Below are positions 51,853 through 62,702 of a stretch of DNA of 64,000 nt, piece by piece (position 1 is the stretch's first letter; each line of letters starts with the position of its first letter). Source of the stretch: Glandiceps talaboti (lineage: Eukaryota; Hemichordata; Enteropneusta; Spengelidae); NCBI RefSeq assembly GCF_964340395.1, contig NC_135566.1:17322501-17386500 (forward strand). The letters are read 5' to 3'. The translations under genes and the position numbers were made by a program. The notes under the pieces are model-generated. The model was not told the origin of the DNA and did not search any database. It saw only the letters and a list, made by a program, of their open reading frames with translations.

Positions 51853-54781
51853 CACCCCCTAAAATGTTCGGTGACAGGTCACAGGTGTAGCTGGGGCTAT
51901 GCATGTTTTAGTACTTGATCTAAAATCTCTAAACATTCATACCTATTACTCATGATGATATACACAAGAGTCTATATCTCTATGACAAGTTTATCAATAA
52001 TTAATACTGTTCTACTTCTTCTTACAGATTACTGGTAGTGTAGTCTACAACTTATCAAAAGCAGCAATGGACCAATTCACAAACTGCATAGCTCTTGGTG
52101 AGTCAGCATATCATTCTAACAGAGTGTTTTACAATAATATCTATAAATAGTATTCAAGAGAAGACTAACCAGGGACGTATTTTACAGGGGCGTTTATAGT
52201 CTGCAGCTTTATGGGGCTGTGATAAATCAATCTAATTCCTTTCGCAAAATGATTGTTTATAATTTAGTAGATAGAAACAAAAAAAGAGTAGAAAACGCTC
52301 CTATAAAATCATTTCACAGTTATGTTTACGTCTCACCTACACTGTACAACATACAACCTTGTACTCATCTGGATTGAAGTGAAAGCTAGGTGCCCCATAG
52401 ACGGAACGGAGTGGCGTTTATTCAGCATAAAATTACAAACAGCGTTCGATTACAAGGGGGTGATAAAGTAAACGTTTTCCGATATACTATAGAATTGTGG
52501 CTATGGTGACGACGACACACGTTAAGCTCGTGAGCTAATTACAGAACACTGACAAACTTGTAATTAATAATAGCACATCATTGGGATGCCAAAAGACAAT
52601 AATAACCCCCCCCCCCCCCGACTTGTACAATCGTTGCCCAGGAAAATACTAGAGGTAAAAAAACTTAGTATATTAAGGCAAATAAAATTCTCTGGAAACC
52701 TGAGTCCGTGACCTTGCGACGTGTACTGGGTGGATAATGTCGGACCTCATTCGGTTTTACAATAATCAACGTAATAAAATAAAATACATGTAATGTGCAT
52801 AATAAAGATAATTAGAACTGGAAGGGATACTATATGAAGAAAGCACTGACTAGACCGTCAGTTCATACTGAATCAACTCCCTACATATATCCATTGGTCT
52901 ATCGACACGTGACCGTCACCTTCAAGTCTCTATTAGCTCAAGGTTAATATCGTATTTAGGCGAAATTAATTTACCGTTATACTACGCTATACTACGTACC
53001 ACGGAAAATAATAGATAAACGTTGCTTTCTAGAACACTGTTGCTTCACTATTTGAGAGTGATTATTAACCGAAAACATGGCATATTTATCACGGGTTATC
53101 AGTATAAAAGTCAGTATACTCGGAGAAAGGTTTGAACTACTATCATCAAAACACGTTTTATTTCAAATATGAATAATAACCATTCCAATTGGTCAAGTCC
53201 GGCGATATTAAATAAAGCCATTATTTTTTTAATTGCAGAACTAGCACCAAAGAAAGTTCGAGTGAACTCAGTAAAGTATGTTTAGTTTTTATTTATTTAC
53301 ATACATTTCTTAATTAGAAAGTAACGGTTTCCATTCGATATAATAATCGAGTACCACTGTCAAAAACCACATGGCACCCTTCAAAACGTACCATCATTCT
53401 CACCTACTAGAATGCAATTATAGTCAACAAGGCCTTCTACAAATTACGGCAACGGCTTTAATAGTGGAGCATAAAAACATAATGTTGACAGAATTAAAGT
53501 TTGAATCATGTTATTGATCCTGATCACATCAGATGTTACTGTCAGAGGGTTGTCTATTCATATACCATTAATACACAAAATAGTGATAAATAGAGTTATT
53601 CCTAGGTTGAATAGTTTGCCATGCAAGAAATCTTGCAAATGCTGCAATTTTGCGTTTGCCATATTAAACACTTGATACAAAGAACAAAGGTCACACAAGT
53701 CAATCAAACAGTAAATGTGCACAATGTTTATACAAAGAAATTCAACCAAAAAGAAGGGAGTTCAGTGTTTAGTGAAAACGTATTATTATGTCTCTTCATC
53801 TTAAATTCCAGACCTACAATGGTCTGTGCTTAAAGCTGCAACTGGAATATATTTTGAAAATATTCTGTTAGTACAATGACGTAACTTATTCACAGTATCG
53901 TAAACCATTAACTATGGGTAAACGTATTTTCTGTGTAGCTCTATACCGACAAATCAGATGAAATTGATTTTTGGGCACACACCCCAATATCACTGCCCTC
54001 TACGGCGATTACGTTATTTTCAACCTGTTGCTCTACAGCTGATAGATAATATCGACTACTAACATGTATATTGTCTTATTATTGGTATTTGAACAATTTT
54101 AGTGAATATGTTGTTATTGTCTGATGTAGAAATACTGCTACATGTACCAATTGATAGTTTCAAGAAAGTGACAGACTGAAAACCAAGCTTTCAGTCATGA
54201 TTTCTACTTGCAAATATTGACCACTAATTATTAACAGATATAATGTCTTTTCATAAATAAATAACCAATTTTTAGTGGATATATCTTTGCTTATTTAATG
54301 AAAAATATGTCCCAGTTGCAGCTAGTGCAGGTTGATGTGTAATACAAGCTTAAGACATAACAAATATTAGTTTTTATAAGAAAGTATCTAACTGCGCATT
54401 ACGACATGCTATATATAGACCTTATTCTCCAATCACCATGTATTCTAACATTATTGAATAATTATGTGTCTAGTCCTGCAGCGATTATTACAGAGAGCTA
54501 TAAACGTACGGGAATGAGTGAAGAAGAGTATGCTAAAGTACGTGTCACATTGTGATCGTTATTTATTGATTGGTTTTGATGGAGAATAAGTAACTGAAAC
54601 ATTTAGTTGTAAACAACCTTGATGACACAGTGCCAACTTTAAGATTGTAGGGACTGACTGACTGACCGATTGACTGACTGATTGACTGACTGACTGACTG
54701 ACTGACTGACTGACTGACTGATTGACTGACTGACTGACTGCATACATACATATGATGTGCAGATTGACTGGTTGACTGAAG

Positions 54782-54815
<34 letters not shown>

Positions 54816-55260
54816 CAATCAATCAATCAATTAATTAATGAAAATAATTTGTATAGCACCAAAATCCAATATATATGACGTAATGTTCTATGGTGCTGAA
54901 CAGGAACAATAGCTGTTTACAGATCTGACTGATACCTGACTGACTGACTGACTGACTGGCTGACTGACTGACTGAATAAATGTAGATAAATAAATACATA
55001 CATAATTACATAAATAACCATGCTATTTTAACATAACATTTTTAATTTTTACAATCTATCAAATCAAAACTAATAACTACATTGTTCTTTTCTATGTCCA
55101 GTACGTGGAACACTGTAAAGCAATATATCCTATAGGCCGTGTTGGAGAGGTTGACGAGGTTGCCAAGGCGATAGCATTCCTTGCATCTGATGATTCTTCC
55201 TTCATCACAGCAACACAGTTAACACTTACTGGAGGAAGACATGTGATGTGTGCACAGTAA
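46680..55260 (+). CDS. Short-chain dehydrogenase/reductase 2, 9 exons, complete
   Basis: Tandem paralogue of the gene at 37661 with identical exon lengths and phases: 46680-46716, 48155-48294, 49132-49224, 49599-49737, 50690-50730, 52028-52097, 53239-53275, 54474-54537, 55102-55260; 259 aa plus stop. The cofactor motif TGASSGIG, NNAG and the N117/S144/Y157/K161 tetrad are all kept, so it should be active. Differences cluster after NNAG (GIGEGGSIEKTS here, GFGLDDSIEDVT in gene 1), in the substrate-side region around residues 96-106, and near residues 190-210 (ESYKRT here, GIHKRA in gene 1) around the usual lid. This suggests some change in substrate range. Introns are partly homologous but enlarged by transposons. 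Confidence 0.93.
46866..47160. mobile_element. Mariner-type MITE with 86-bp inverted repeats, intron 1 of reductase 2
   Basis: Arms 46866-46951 and 47075-47160 are inverted copies with a modest number of mismatches (both contain ttttttcgttcc, then acgtttaacccgaat). The element is flanked by TA on both sides (46864-46865 and 47161-47162), as for Tc1/mariner insertions. It is absent from the matching intron of reductase 1, so it inserted after the duplication or was lost there. The 91-aa open frame inside is not a transposase. Confidence 0.82.
47163..48154 (+). other. Rest of intron 1 of reductase 2
   Basis: Contains (GT)n at 47711-47745 and a fragment of the CTAGAC-type MITE at 47980-48061 (gtagatatatcggtacatac, then caacgctctcaagacgg and agtctag). 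No exon is seen. Confidence 0.6.
47980..48061. mobile_element. Partial copy 3 of the CTAGAC-type MITE
   Basis: One terminus and adjacent interior match 15440-15540. The other terminus is not found. Confidence 0.55.
48295..49131 (+). other. Intron 2 of reductase 2
   Basis: Homologous in patches to intron 2 of reductase 1 (for example the gattattgt-cactattatgatcgagatac region and the segment before exon 3). No other feature is seen. Confidence 0.6.
50085..50432. mobile_element. Palindromic MITE with TTAA target site, intron 4 of reductase 2
   Basis: A 348-bp element that is nearly one complete palindrome. The termini agtggccatat are inverted and flanked by TTAA on both sides (50081-50084, 50433-50436). 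Inner arms such as gaaacaacataagcc and its partner near 50320 also pair, meeting near ttgttattgtgcgtacaata. TTAA duplication fits the piggyBac or Kolobok superfamilies. A truncated copy is at 31165-31395. It is not found in the matching intron of reductase 1. Confidence 0.87.
50746..51420. repeat. Dispersed repeat starting with an 18-bp palindrome, intron 5 of reductase 2
   Basis: Starts with agctcccatatgggagct (50746-50763), a perfect palindrome. A (GTCT)n tract follows at 50778-50828, then two to three diverged units of about 150 bp that share aaatttgatgaaacttg, then aaagatattga and agatatga. It ends near gggagcatttt at about 51404. The layout is similar to that of the elements at 1-1215 and 9440-10580 but the family differs. 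Confidence 0.6.
51775..51850. repeat. (CA)n microsatellite, intron 5 of reductase 2
   Basis: About 32 CA units followed by TATA-rich sequence. Confidence 0.95.
52098..53238 (+). other. Intron 6 of reductase 2
   Basis: Patches match intron 6 of reductase 1. A C run lies at 52608-52619. No exon is seen between donor and acceptor. Confidence 0.6.
53276..54473 (+). other. Intron 7 of reductase 2
   Basis: The 5' part matches intron 7 of reductase 1. The rest shows no recognised feature. Confidence 0.55.
54655..54980. repeat. (GACT)n and (AATC)n tracts with SINE-like tail, intron 8 of reductase 2
   Basis: GACT tracts at 54655-54740 and 54938-54975, (AATC)n at 54780-54835. Read on the minus strand, 54838-54900 gives a ggtgctatacaaattattt-type tail followed by attaattgattga repeats, which is typical of SINE/LINE 3' ends. 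Confidence 0.65.
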
Positions 55261-56089
55261 TTCACCTTGTGCTAACCACAGAAAGAAGGAAGTCACAAAA
55301 CTGATTATGGACTAACCATGACCATTCTCGAATAGAATTTAAGTAGAAAGGTTTTCGCCGCTTCAGCTTGTTTCAGATCTACTGCAGAAATTCCAATTTT
55401 ATTTATATTTTTGTGATTTAAAAAAAAATTGATGGGGAATACTATCAAATGTATCTGAAGATTTCTTTTTTGTTTTGGTAGTGCTTGTATATAGATAGCA
55501 TAGAAAATCTCATGCACAAAAAATATGCCATGACCAAAATTGCAATCACTCTGTAACACGGTACAGTCATGACCATATACACAAAGTGAATTTACAGAAA
55601 GTATTTGAGAAGATGGTCTGTGAGTGGATGTATTTTAACACAAACAAAAATCACAAGGATAGAGTGTATTTCTAGTTATGAATGAATAAAATTGAATGTG
55701 GGTATGACGTTCTGAAATTTTCTTTTGCAAGTTGGACACCGTATGTTTGCTTGTGCTGCAAATATTTCTCAGTCTGTCACTTCTCTATAACATGATCCTG
55801 CTCTAACACATGACCTAGAAATATTTCAAAACTGGGTGAAAATGTTGCTAGCTATAAAAAGTGACAGTCACATGCATTTCAGCAGCAATATGTTCTGATA
55901 GTAGGGTATGTCATGGCAATGGTGGCAGCTGTGGGATACTCAATCCACAAAATAATGCAACTTTAAGTGAGATAATACAATACGTAAATTTGTAAAATTT
56001 CGACGACTCCTTAGAATGCTCACTTATAGGTATATGGCCTGCCTAGGCCAACTGGCTGAGTCTGTGGGGAGTACAATCAATACACGTAA
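55261..56089. other. 3' flank of reductase 2
   Basis: Homologous to the 3' flank of reductase 1 up to about 56060. No gene is seen. Confidence 0.6.
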
Positions 56090-56700
56090 TAAATTATCTG
56101 ATAATTCATACTAAAGATATTGACTAATTATCAAAAATATTATTTAAATTAGTCATCACAATAAAAACTACATGAACAGCTACCTCAAATATGTATGAGT
56201 TGTTATGATTGATGGATGGACCAAGTTAAAAGAAATTTGAAGTTTGAATTCTTAAGATAAGGCCTAATCACCAAAGATTACTAATTACACACAATTAAAA
56301 TTGAAAACTATAAAAGCAGGCTTTGAAGGATATATGTGCTTGCTTATGGTTGATATATGTGCCTAAGTTTACTTATGGAATGTGAAGCGTACATTCCAAA
56401 AATATAGCTTAATTACTGATAATCATTAAACGTACAAGCTATATGTCAGGAAACTTCATGTGCGCATTGTTATGATTGACACATGTAAGAAATTATATGA
56501 TATTTAAAGTTTGCATTCTTAGGGTAAATCCTAAATACCTATATTCATTAATTATGCAAATTACTCATTAAAACTTTAAAAAATATGCATAATGATGATG
56601 AGTCCAAGTATTTAAATTGTCATAGGTCGTTTGTTTCACGATACAAGATTCAAGATTTGCCCCAAAAGTTGTTTGTCCCCCTACTAAATTTCATTGCTGC
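56090..56700. repeat. Diverged tandem units of a dispersed repeat
   Basis: AT-rich units of roughly 160 bp recur with shared phrases (tgttatgattga, aaatttgaagtttg/atttaaagtttgcattctta, ggtaaatccta/ataaggccta, aattatgcaaattac). No coding potential is seen. Confidence 0.45.
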
Positions 56701-58309
56701 AAGCCAAGGCACATACGCAAGTCAAACGAGTAGGGTCTGTATGTATTTGTAGCTATCGCACTATGCATGATAGACTAAGACAACAGGCGTTGCTTAGAAG
56801 ACCAGAAAGTGATGATGATGTTAATTCAAAGGTATCATTATATTTGAGTTTTTTAAATGGGTGTCTGACATTGAGAGTTACACTAAGAATTCATAGTAAT
56901 GTGTAGAGATTGAGAATAAAAGAAAATAAAAATATTCTCTCAAAGGTCAAGATTCCTATCTTATCAACAAACAAACAAAAACAAACATTGTTGCCGAGCT
57001 TGGCAACCTTTGTCAATCAGTTTAATTGCTTATAATAATGTTTGATACAATCATTTAAAGCGTTAACAGCAGTGCAAAATAACACATTTCAAAAATGCTC
57101 AAATCATAAGCCCAGTGCAAGGCCTCTCGATTGTAATCAATAAAAGATGCTACCATGTAGAGTGAAATTAAAGACCCTTGATGCAAAATCCTCTGGCCCC
57201 TATGAAGTGTTAAAACTATTATGTAACAGCTTATTTAGAACATTAGGATCTCTTGTAAAATATGAACATACATATAAAATACATATACAGAAAACAATCG
57301 GTATAGAAGTTGTAAGCGAAATAAACATCAAAGAAGCTGAACTAAATGTTTCTGATGATCTTATCCCTCAATTTAGAACTATATGGAACAAATTTGGCTA
57401 GATTTTGGATTTTGTTGTTGGAAGTACATTACATTTAAATTGAAAAATCTTAAAGGGGAAGGGTATCGATAATAATATGGAGCAATGCGTCTTCGACAAG
57501 ATTAAGATCTCAATGTTGACAATCATATCCGTTTGTTTCTTGGCAACTGGAAATTTCGTCCACTCTCAACATAGAGATTGTGGTCAGAGACACGAAATTT
57601 GCTAAGTGCCCTCCTGAGAAATTAAGTGTCAATAACAGAAATGTATTTCCCAAGCGATAGATTGGTTTTATAAAGACGGTAGGTATCTTGTTTGGGTAAA
57701 GAATCTATATCTGCATCTCAATTGTTATTTATCAATGCCAAATAACCTTTGCTTAAAGTCAGTAAAGAAAAGACTCTCATGTTCAGTTCAGGCAATCCCA
57801 AAACCAAATTTGAAAACTAAATGTTTAACTTTATAAGCCCAGCATTTATAGAAGTTAAAACCAAACACTCTCTAAAGTCTCATGAAGATTTTGGTTGTGA
57901 TACGTCTTTTATTATAATCATTTTGTTTTCGTCAGCATGAACTATTGTTTACACTTGTCTACATTATTTATAAGGATGTAAATCACAATCCGCCCCGGCC
58001 CTTCTGTAATATTCACTGTAATTATGATACACAAACCTTATGTTTTCATCAGATGTGGTACCGCCAACATTGTAAGGTGATACACGACTCTCTCATGTTA
58101 GTATTAATGGTGACGTCATACTGCTTCAATGACGTTTTTTCTATAGACCCTTCTCCTCCAATGCCTGCATTATTGACTGTTAATCAAAACTGATGTAAAC
58201 TGAATTGTACCGATAATAATTTCCATGCAACATGCCCCAGTAATATTATGCTACATCGTTGCAAATTTCATAAGACTGATGAGCAAATAGAGATAGAGCT
58301 GTGCTCTCC
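56701..58309. other. Intergenic, no recognised gene
   Basis: Two open frames (56694-56906, 70 aa; 57147-57401, 84 aa) show no domain I recognise and no splice or start evidence. They are left unassigned. Confidence 0.4.
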
Positions 58310-58470
58310 TTCATGCATAAATGTTCTCAAATTTTCTGCACATAGGCAATTCAGGTATTACATAAGAGAAGTGTCTTTTCTTTCAAACTTTCCAATACTT
58401 TTCTAAATAACAAATCTACAGTAGTCGTCATCAGTGACATCTCCTTGGACGAGAAGGACCTAAAAGGTAA
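58310..58470 (-). pseudogene. Relic of reductase exon 3, inverted
   Basis: On the minus strand, an acceptor-like tttag followed by sequence for VLLVQGDVTDDDYCR matches exon 3 of both reductases nearly base for base. It then degrades, with an in-frame stop where the paralogues read EKT. Sequence below 58370 resembles intron 3 (cattgcctatgtgcag in gene 1). No other exon was found nearby. This is a third, inverted and partial copy left by the local duplication process. Confidence 0.85.
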
Positions 58471-58497
58471 GGGATTCACCACAATTTAACACCTTCC

Positions 58498-58570
58498 GTA
58501 ACTGCCCGGATTAGACTGGTAAATGAAATTTTTAATACGTAATACTGTACCAGTTAGGAACTAGACTAGT
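58498..58570. mobile_element. Degraded arm of the Mutator-like MITE
   Basis: The stretch gattagactggtaaatg, then tacgtaatactgtaccagt, follows the right arm of 4525-4918 (cttagactaggctgg, tacgtaatacggtgccagt) with substitutions and a small deletion. Only one arm is recognisable. Confidence 0.55.
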
Positions 58571-58959
58571 GTAATGCTGCCTGTGTCGTTAAATGTTAAC
58601 TATGTCTGTCTTTTTTTTTCTTCCATTCCAATTCTGAATCATTATGTTTTACACCTTCTATTTCATTCCAATTACATTCAGTCTTAGTGTCATTTTCTTC
58701 ACGTGTACTTTTAGTTCTGCCATCAGATTGCCTTCATATGTTTTCGGATCACGTGATCAAGCCGTAGTTAGAAGCGCGCATCTATGATCTTGGCAGTACA
58801 GTCCGTGTGATTTGCAAAGCAAACAAAATATACAATATAAACTGTGATTTTGAAAAAAGGGAGTAAACAATCTAAACCTGTTAGGGTCCTACTTTAACCT
58901 GCTAACAGATGTTTGTACTTTGAATCAAACTTTATTTTCGTGAAAACACAAAACCAAAC

Positions 58960-61900
58960 CTAAATAAAACTAACAGAAGTTTGAGTCGAGGCCGTAGGAT
59001 CCTTATCTGAAGTAAACTGAAGGACAGGACCAGCACTTGACGAGATCTTTGCCATCATTGAATACATTTCTTCGATTTTCATCTCCAGATGTTGGAATCG
59101 TTGTTCAAGGTTACCATGACGTTGTTCCATTGTTAGGTTGGAATTACCTTCATTCTGTATTGACAAAGAAGACCATCATTTGCTGTCATTTGTATCGCCT
59201 ATATTGCATAAATTTTCTGAAAAATGTCGTTCATACAAACTGACATTAATATAAAAGACGAACCTTGATTTTAGATGATAACTTCTCAACTTCCTTCAGC
59301 AGGTCATCTTGATTTGATTGAATTTTTTCAATTGAAGTCTGGAGGAGGAAGGGACTTTTTAATGTTAATATACGTAAACGAACAAATGATCATTAATATG
59401 CATTGAGAAAATCAAATCAATTGGCAATTCTTCAATTTGACAACAGGAACATGACAGTATTTAAATGAATATTCTTGTACTTTGATCGAGTAGAATCACT
59501 AGAAGTGAACATTGAAATGTTGTATACGCTTCCATAGCCTTATCGGTATACTTCTTATATGAGCTTTCGTCTTATCTAGTAAGAGTTATTAAACGATGTA
59601 ACAAGATCAATGAGCGAGACTGATCAGTGACACAATGTTTCATGTTGAGATAGACACACTAAACATAACACAGAAACACCAGTACACAGTGTCTTCTCTG
59701 TATTTTGTTACATTTCTATTTCTTGCTATCATTTACAAGATAAAGAGCAGACTTTGTGTAAGGGATGTCTCTGTTCTATCTATATTGTGTCCATCTCAAC
59801 ATCAAACCTTGTGGTCAGTCTCAGTGATCTTCATACATCATTTAATAGCATTTGCAAGCTGAGACTAAATCACCTGTAATTAATTCACGGATATAGAGAC
59901 AGATACCAACGATGTACAAGCGTACTGTATTAGGTGTTGTTAAGGTGTATGGCAGTAGTTTACTGGTGTAAATGGTGTCCATATTATTTTTGAAATGAAA
60001 AACAAATACATTAAATCATACCTTTTCTGGGTTAAGGGATTGGACGATAGATTGTATTGATATTGTAGAGGAAACGCCAAACATACTCTGCAAGGTGGTC
60101 CTTAATCTTGATTTCTTTTTCCTGTTCGGGTAAATTGTTGTCTTAGCCCTCCATTGACGGCGACGAAATCTATTTGGCAGCATTTGTTCCACATCAAGGG
60201 CAAGCTCAACCTTGTGAAATATAGATAATTCGTGCAAATTAACAAGACATAATAACAATTAAAATCATAACATTAATATAAGAAAAAAATCACGAATCAA
60301 AGAAGTCGTAAATTTGAATTAAGCGATTTGAGAGCAAAGAGACATGTTGAACAAGTCATAGTCTTACCTCTATGAGAATAATTGCTTACAATGATTTATC
60401 TTTGAATATTAAAAAAAATATATCTTCATTTACCTGAAGTGCGTGTTTTTTCAAAACTGCCTGTTCTTGAACACCCTTTATGTCATCTAGAGCAAGACCA
60501 ACCTAAATAAAACAAGAGAATAAAATGAACCATTAAACATAATAGATGGATACTATATTGCACTATGATGACAATTGAAATAAACATAGACATATGCATA
60601 CATACGTACGTACGTACATACATACATACATACATACATACATACATACATACATACATACATGGTCGGCAACCTTTGGAACACAGACCCGATATCTAAT
60701 ACAAGACTACGATACACACGCCTATCGATGCATACGAGTATGGTGCCATCAGTAATCTTGATCAAGAGAAAAATACTCACCAGTAAATTCATGATGATTA
60801 TTGCTGCTATGATAATGAAGATTGAAAACATAATATATGTTATTCCACGGTACGAAACAACATTTGCGAAATATTCGGGATCAGTCATGTCGTATTCGTC
60901 TCGGTTCAGGTAGTTAAGAGATCGAAATATTTCATCATAGGTAAATTCGCCATTCATCATGACAAATGTCTTCATTAAAGCAAAGCCCACTGAACTGAAT
61001 GCTGGCTGCAATAATAACAATAAAGAAAGGCAAGTTCAACCGAGGAATTGGGTACTGGCAATGAAATAATTCACTACTGACAAATTGATAAATGCGTATA
61101 AATCACTACTGTCTACTCCTCATCACATGACCTTGTGTTTGTAATCATCTAGTATCATCGGGTAGTGTCGACTAATAAGTTTAACGTTCAAGCCAAACTT
61201 TCCACTCAGTCAAACTCGGGGGGTTACACAAGTAATCACTACATACATTACCTCCAGTCTAGGGTTAGGGTTAGTTGTTATTGCCATGGCAACTTTAAAG
61301 TAGAATGACGGGATATAGGAATTAATGTACAATAGGAGTAAATCACCTGATTCATTAGTAGTGCATAAAAACTCAGTCCAAACGCCACCATGAACAGGAA
61401 CAATATGACTGAAAAGCGGCAAAAAGTCTTCAAAATATCTATAAAATCGTACGGAAAGAAGATGACAACATAAATGACAATTCATGTAATACTGATAAAT
61501 TAATACTACTGATATAATAACGAATATAATTAGCTGTTATTCTCTAATATGTGTCGTCGTTCAGCCAGGGAAAATATGAGTGACCTGAGTGGCATTGTCA
61601 CTTCGAGTTGCAATACAAAACAACTAGGTCAGGACTATTTTCCGGGTCAGTGAAGAATCAGTATTTAGGAGCAATGTAATTATACCTTCTCAAGCAAACT
61701 TGATGAAAAGTCGGAAACGTTAATGCCGATTTCCCCCATTTTCAAGCACCACAGAATTCGTGACGTAGACACGGATTATCGTGATGTAGAACGGCCATGG
61801 TATATACAATGCACATTGTCTTTTCAAAGACTATAACTTGGCTTGTGTAACAGCATTTGTTATATGTATGGACCACCTTACAATAATAGTCTTACAGTCA

Positions 61901-62117
61901 TACACATATATAATACAACTTCACGTCATCAACGACTAGCGAAACTTGAAAAAGAATGTAAGGTTATTTTTTACAGTTATTTGAATGACGTACAATAACT
62001 ATTCTCACCTATGAACATGACAACGTAGATCCCAAGATAGGCTCGTTTGCGTACAAAGATAATGAGATTCAACCATGCCAAGAATATTGCAAATGCACCC
62101 ATGCACCACTGCCATGG
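58960..62117 (-). CDS. TRPA-like cation channel, 3' seven exons (partial)
   Basis: Exons in transcript order: 62117-62009, 61438-61347, 61005-60781, 60502-60434, 60210-60022, 59338-59264, 59154-58960. The phases join and give 317 aa to the stop. In order they encode PWQWCMGAFAIFLAWLN (S3/S4 region), S5 (FSVILFLFMVAFGLSFYALL), a pore loop with FVMMNGEFTYDEIF, S6 ending IIIMNLL, the TRP-like helix VGLALDDIKGVQEQAVLKK, then QVELALDVEQMLP and a basic IYPNRKKK stretch as in TRPA1. The C-terminal coiled coil (LLKEVEKLSSKIK, LEQRFQHLEMKIEEM) matches the tetramer-forming coil of TRPA1. The acidic pore residue is Glu in NGEF where human TRPA1 has Asp. Ankyrin repeats and S1-S2 are not seen in the window. 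A plasma-membrane chemo- or thermosensory channel is likely. Confidence 0.9.
60596..60662. repeat. (CATA)n microsatellite, intron of the TRPA-like gene
   Basis: Begins with CGTA units and passes into CATA. It lies between the S6 exon and the TRP-helix exon. Confidence 0.95.
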
Positions 62118-62625
62118 CTGGAAGAGAGGTATGAAAAGAGCAATTTGGTGTTGTTAGTATACCATCCTGGTTAAACTGCAAAATAGATTTACGAGATCAT
62201 CCTTATCATCCCTCTCCTTACAAACTGTAGGCACACTGTAGGTTAGTGTAGTGGAAATCATAGGAAAAGAATCCCATCCACTGCGTCTGATCTGTTATTG
62301 ATCACTCACACCATCTCCAATGTGGCATGTGGGAGTGAACATGCAGGATAACTCCCAGTATGCACAAACGAAGTGATATGATTGGACAGTTACAGCAAGT
62401 CATCTGTAGAGAGGGATGAGAATGGCATCCACAACGGCTGAACTTTCAGTCTAAATGCTGCACTATTCTGACACCAATACTAGTATTTATACAAATTGAA
62501 ATGTATTTGACAAGTGGTACAGCCAAATGTTTTAGTGTCAAGAGCTTTTTTTTTTTTTTTAGATTTGTGAACCTTCAGAGCATTTTATGGATTTACGGTA
62601 TAGAAAAATAAATGTTATTATTATT

Positions 62626-62702
<77 letters not shown>

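Noticed and set aside
57147-57401. 84-aa plus-strand open frame
   Set aside because: No recognisable domain, paralogue or splice context. It cannot be told apart from chance in AT-rich intergenic DNA.
62309-62403. Possible extra TRPA exon on the minus strand
   Set aside because: It has acceptor- and donor-like borders, but no frame is both open and in phase with the next exon, and no TRPA-like sequence is visible.
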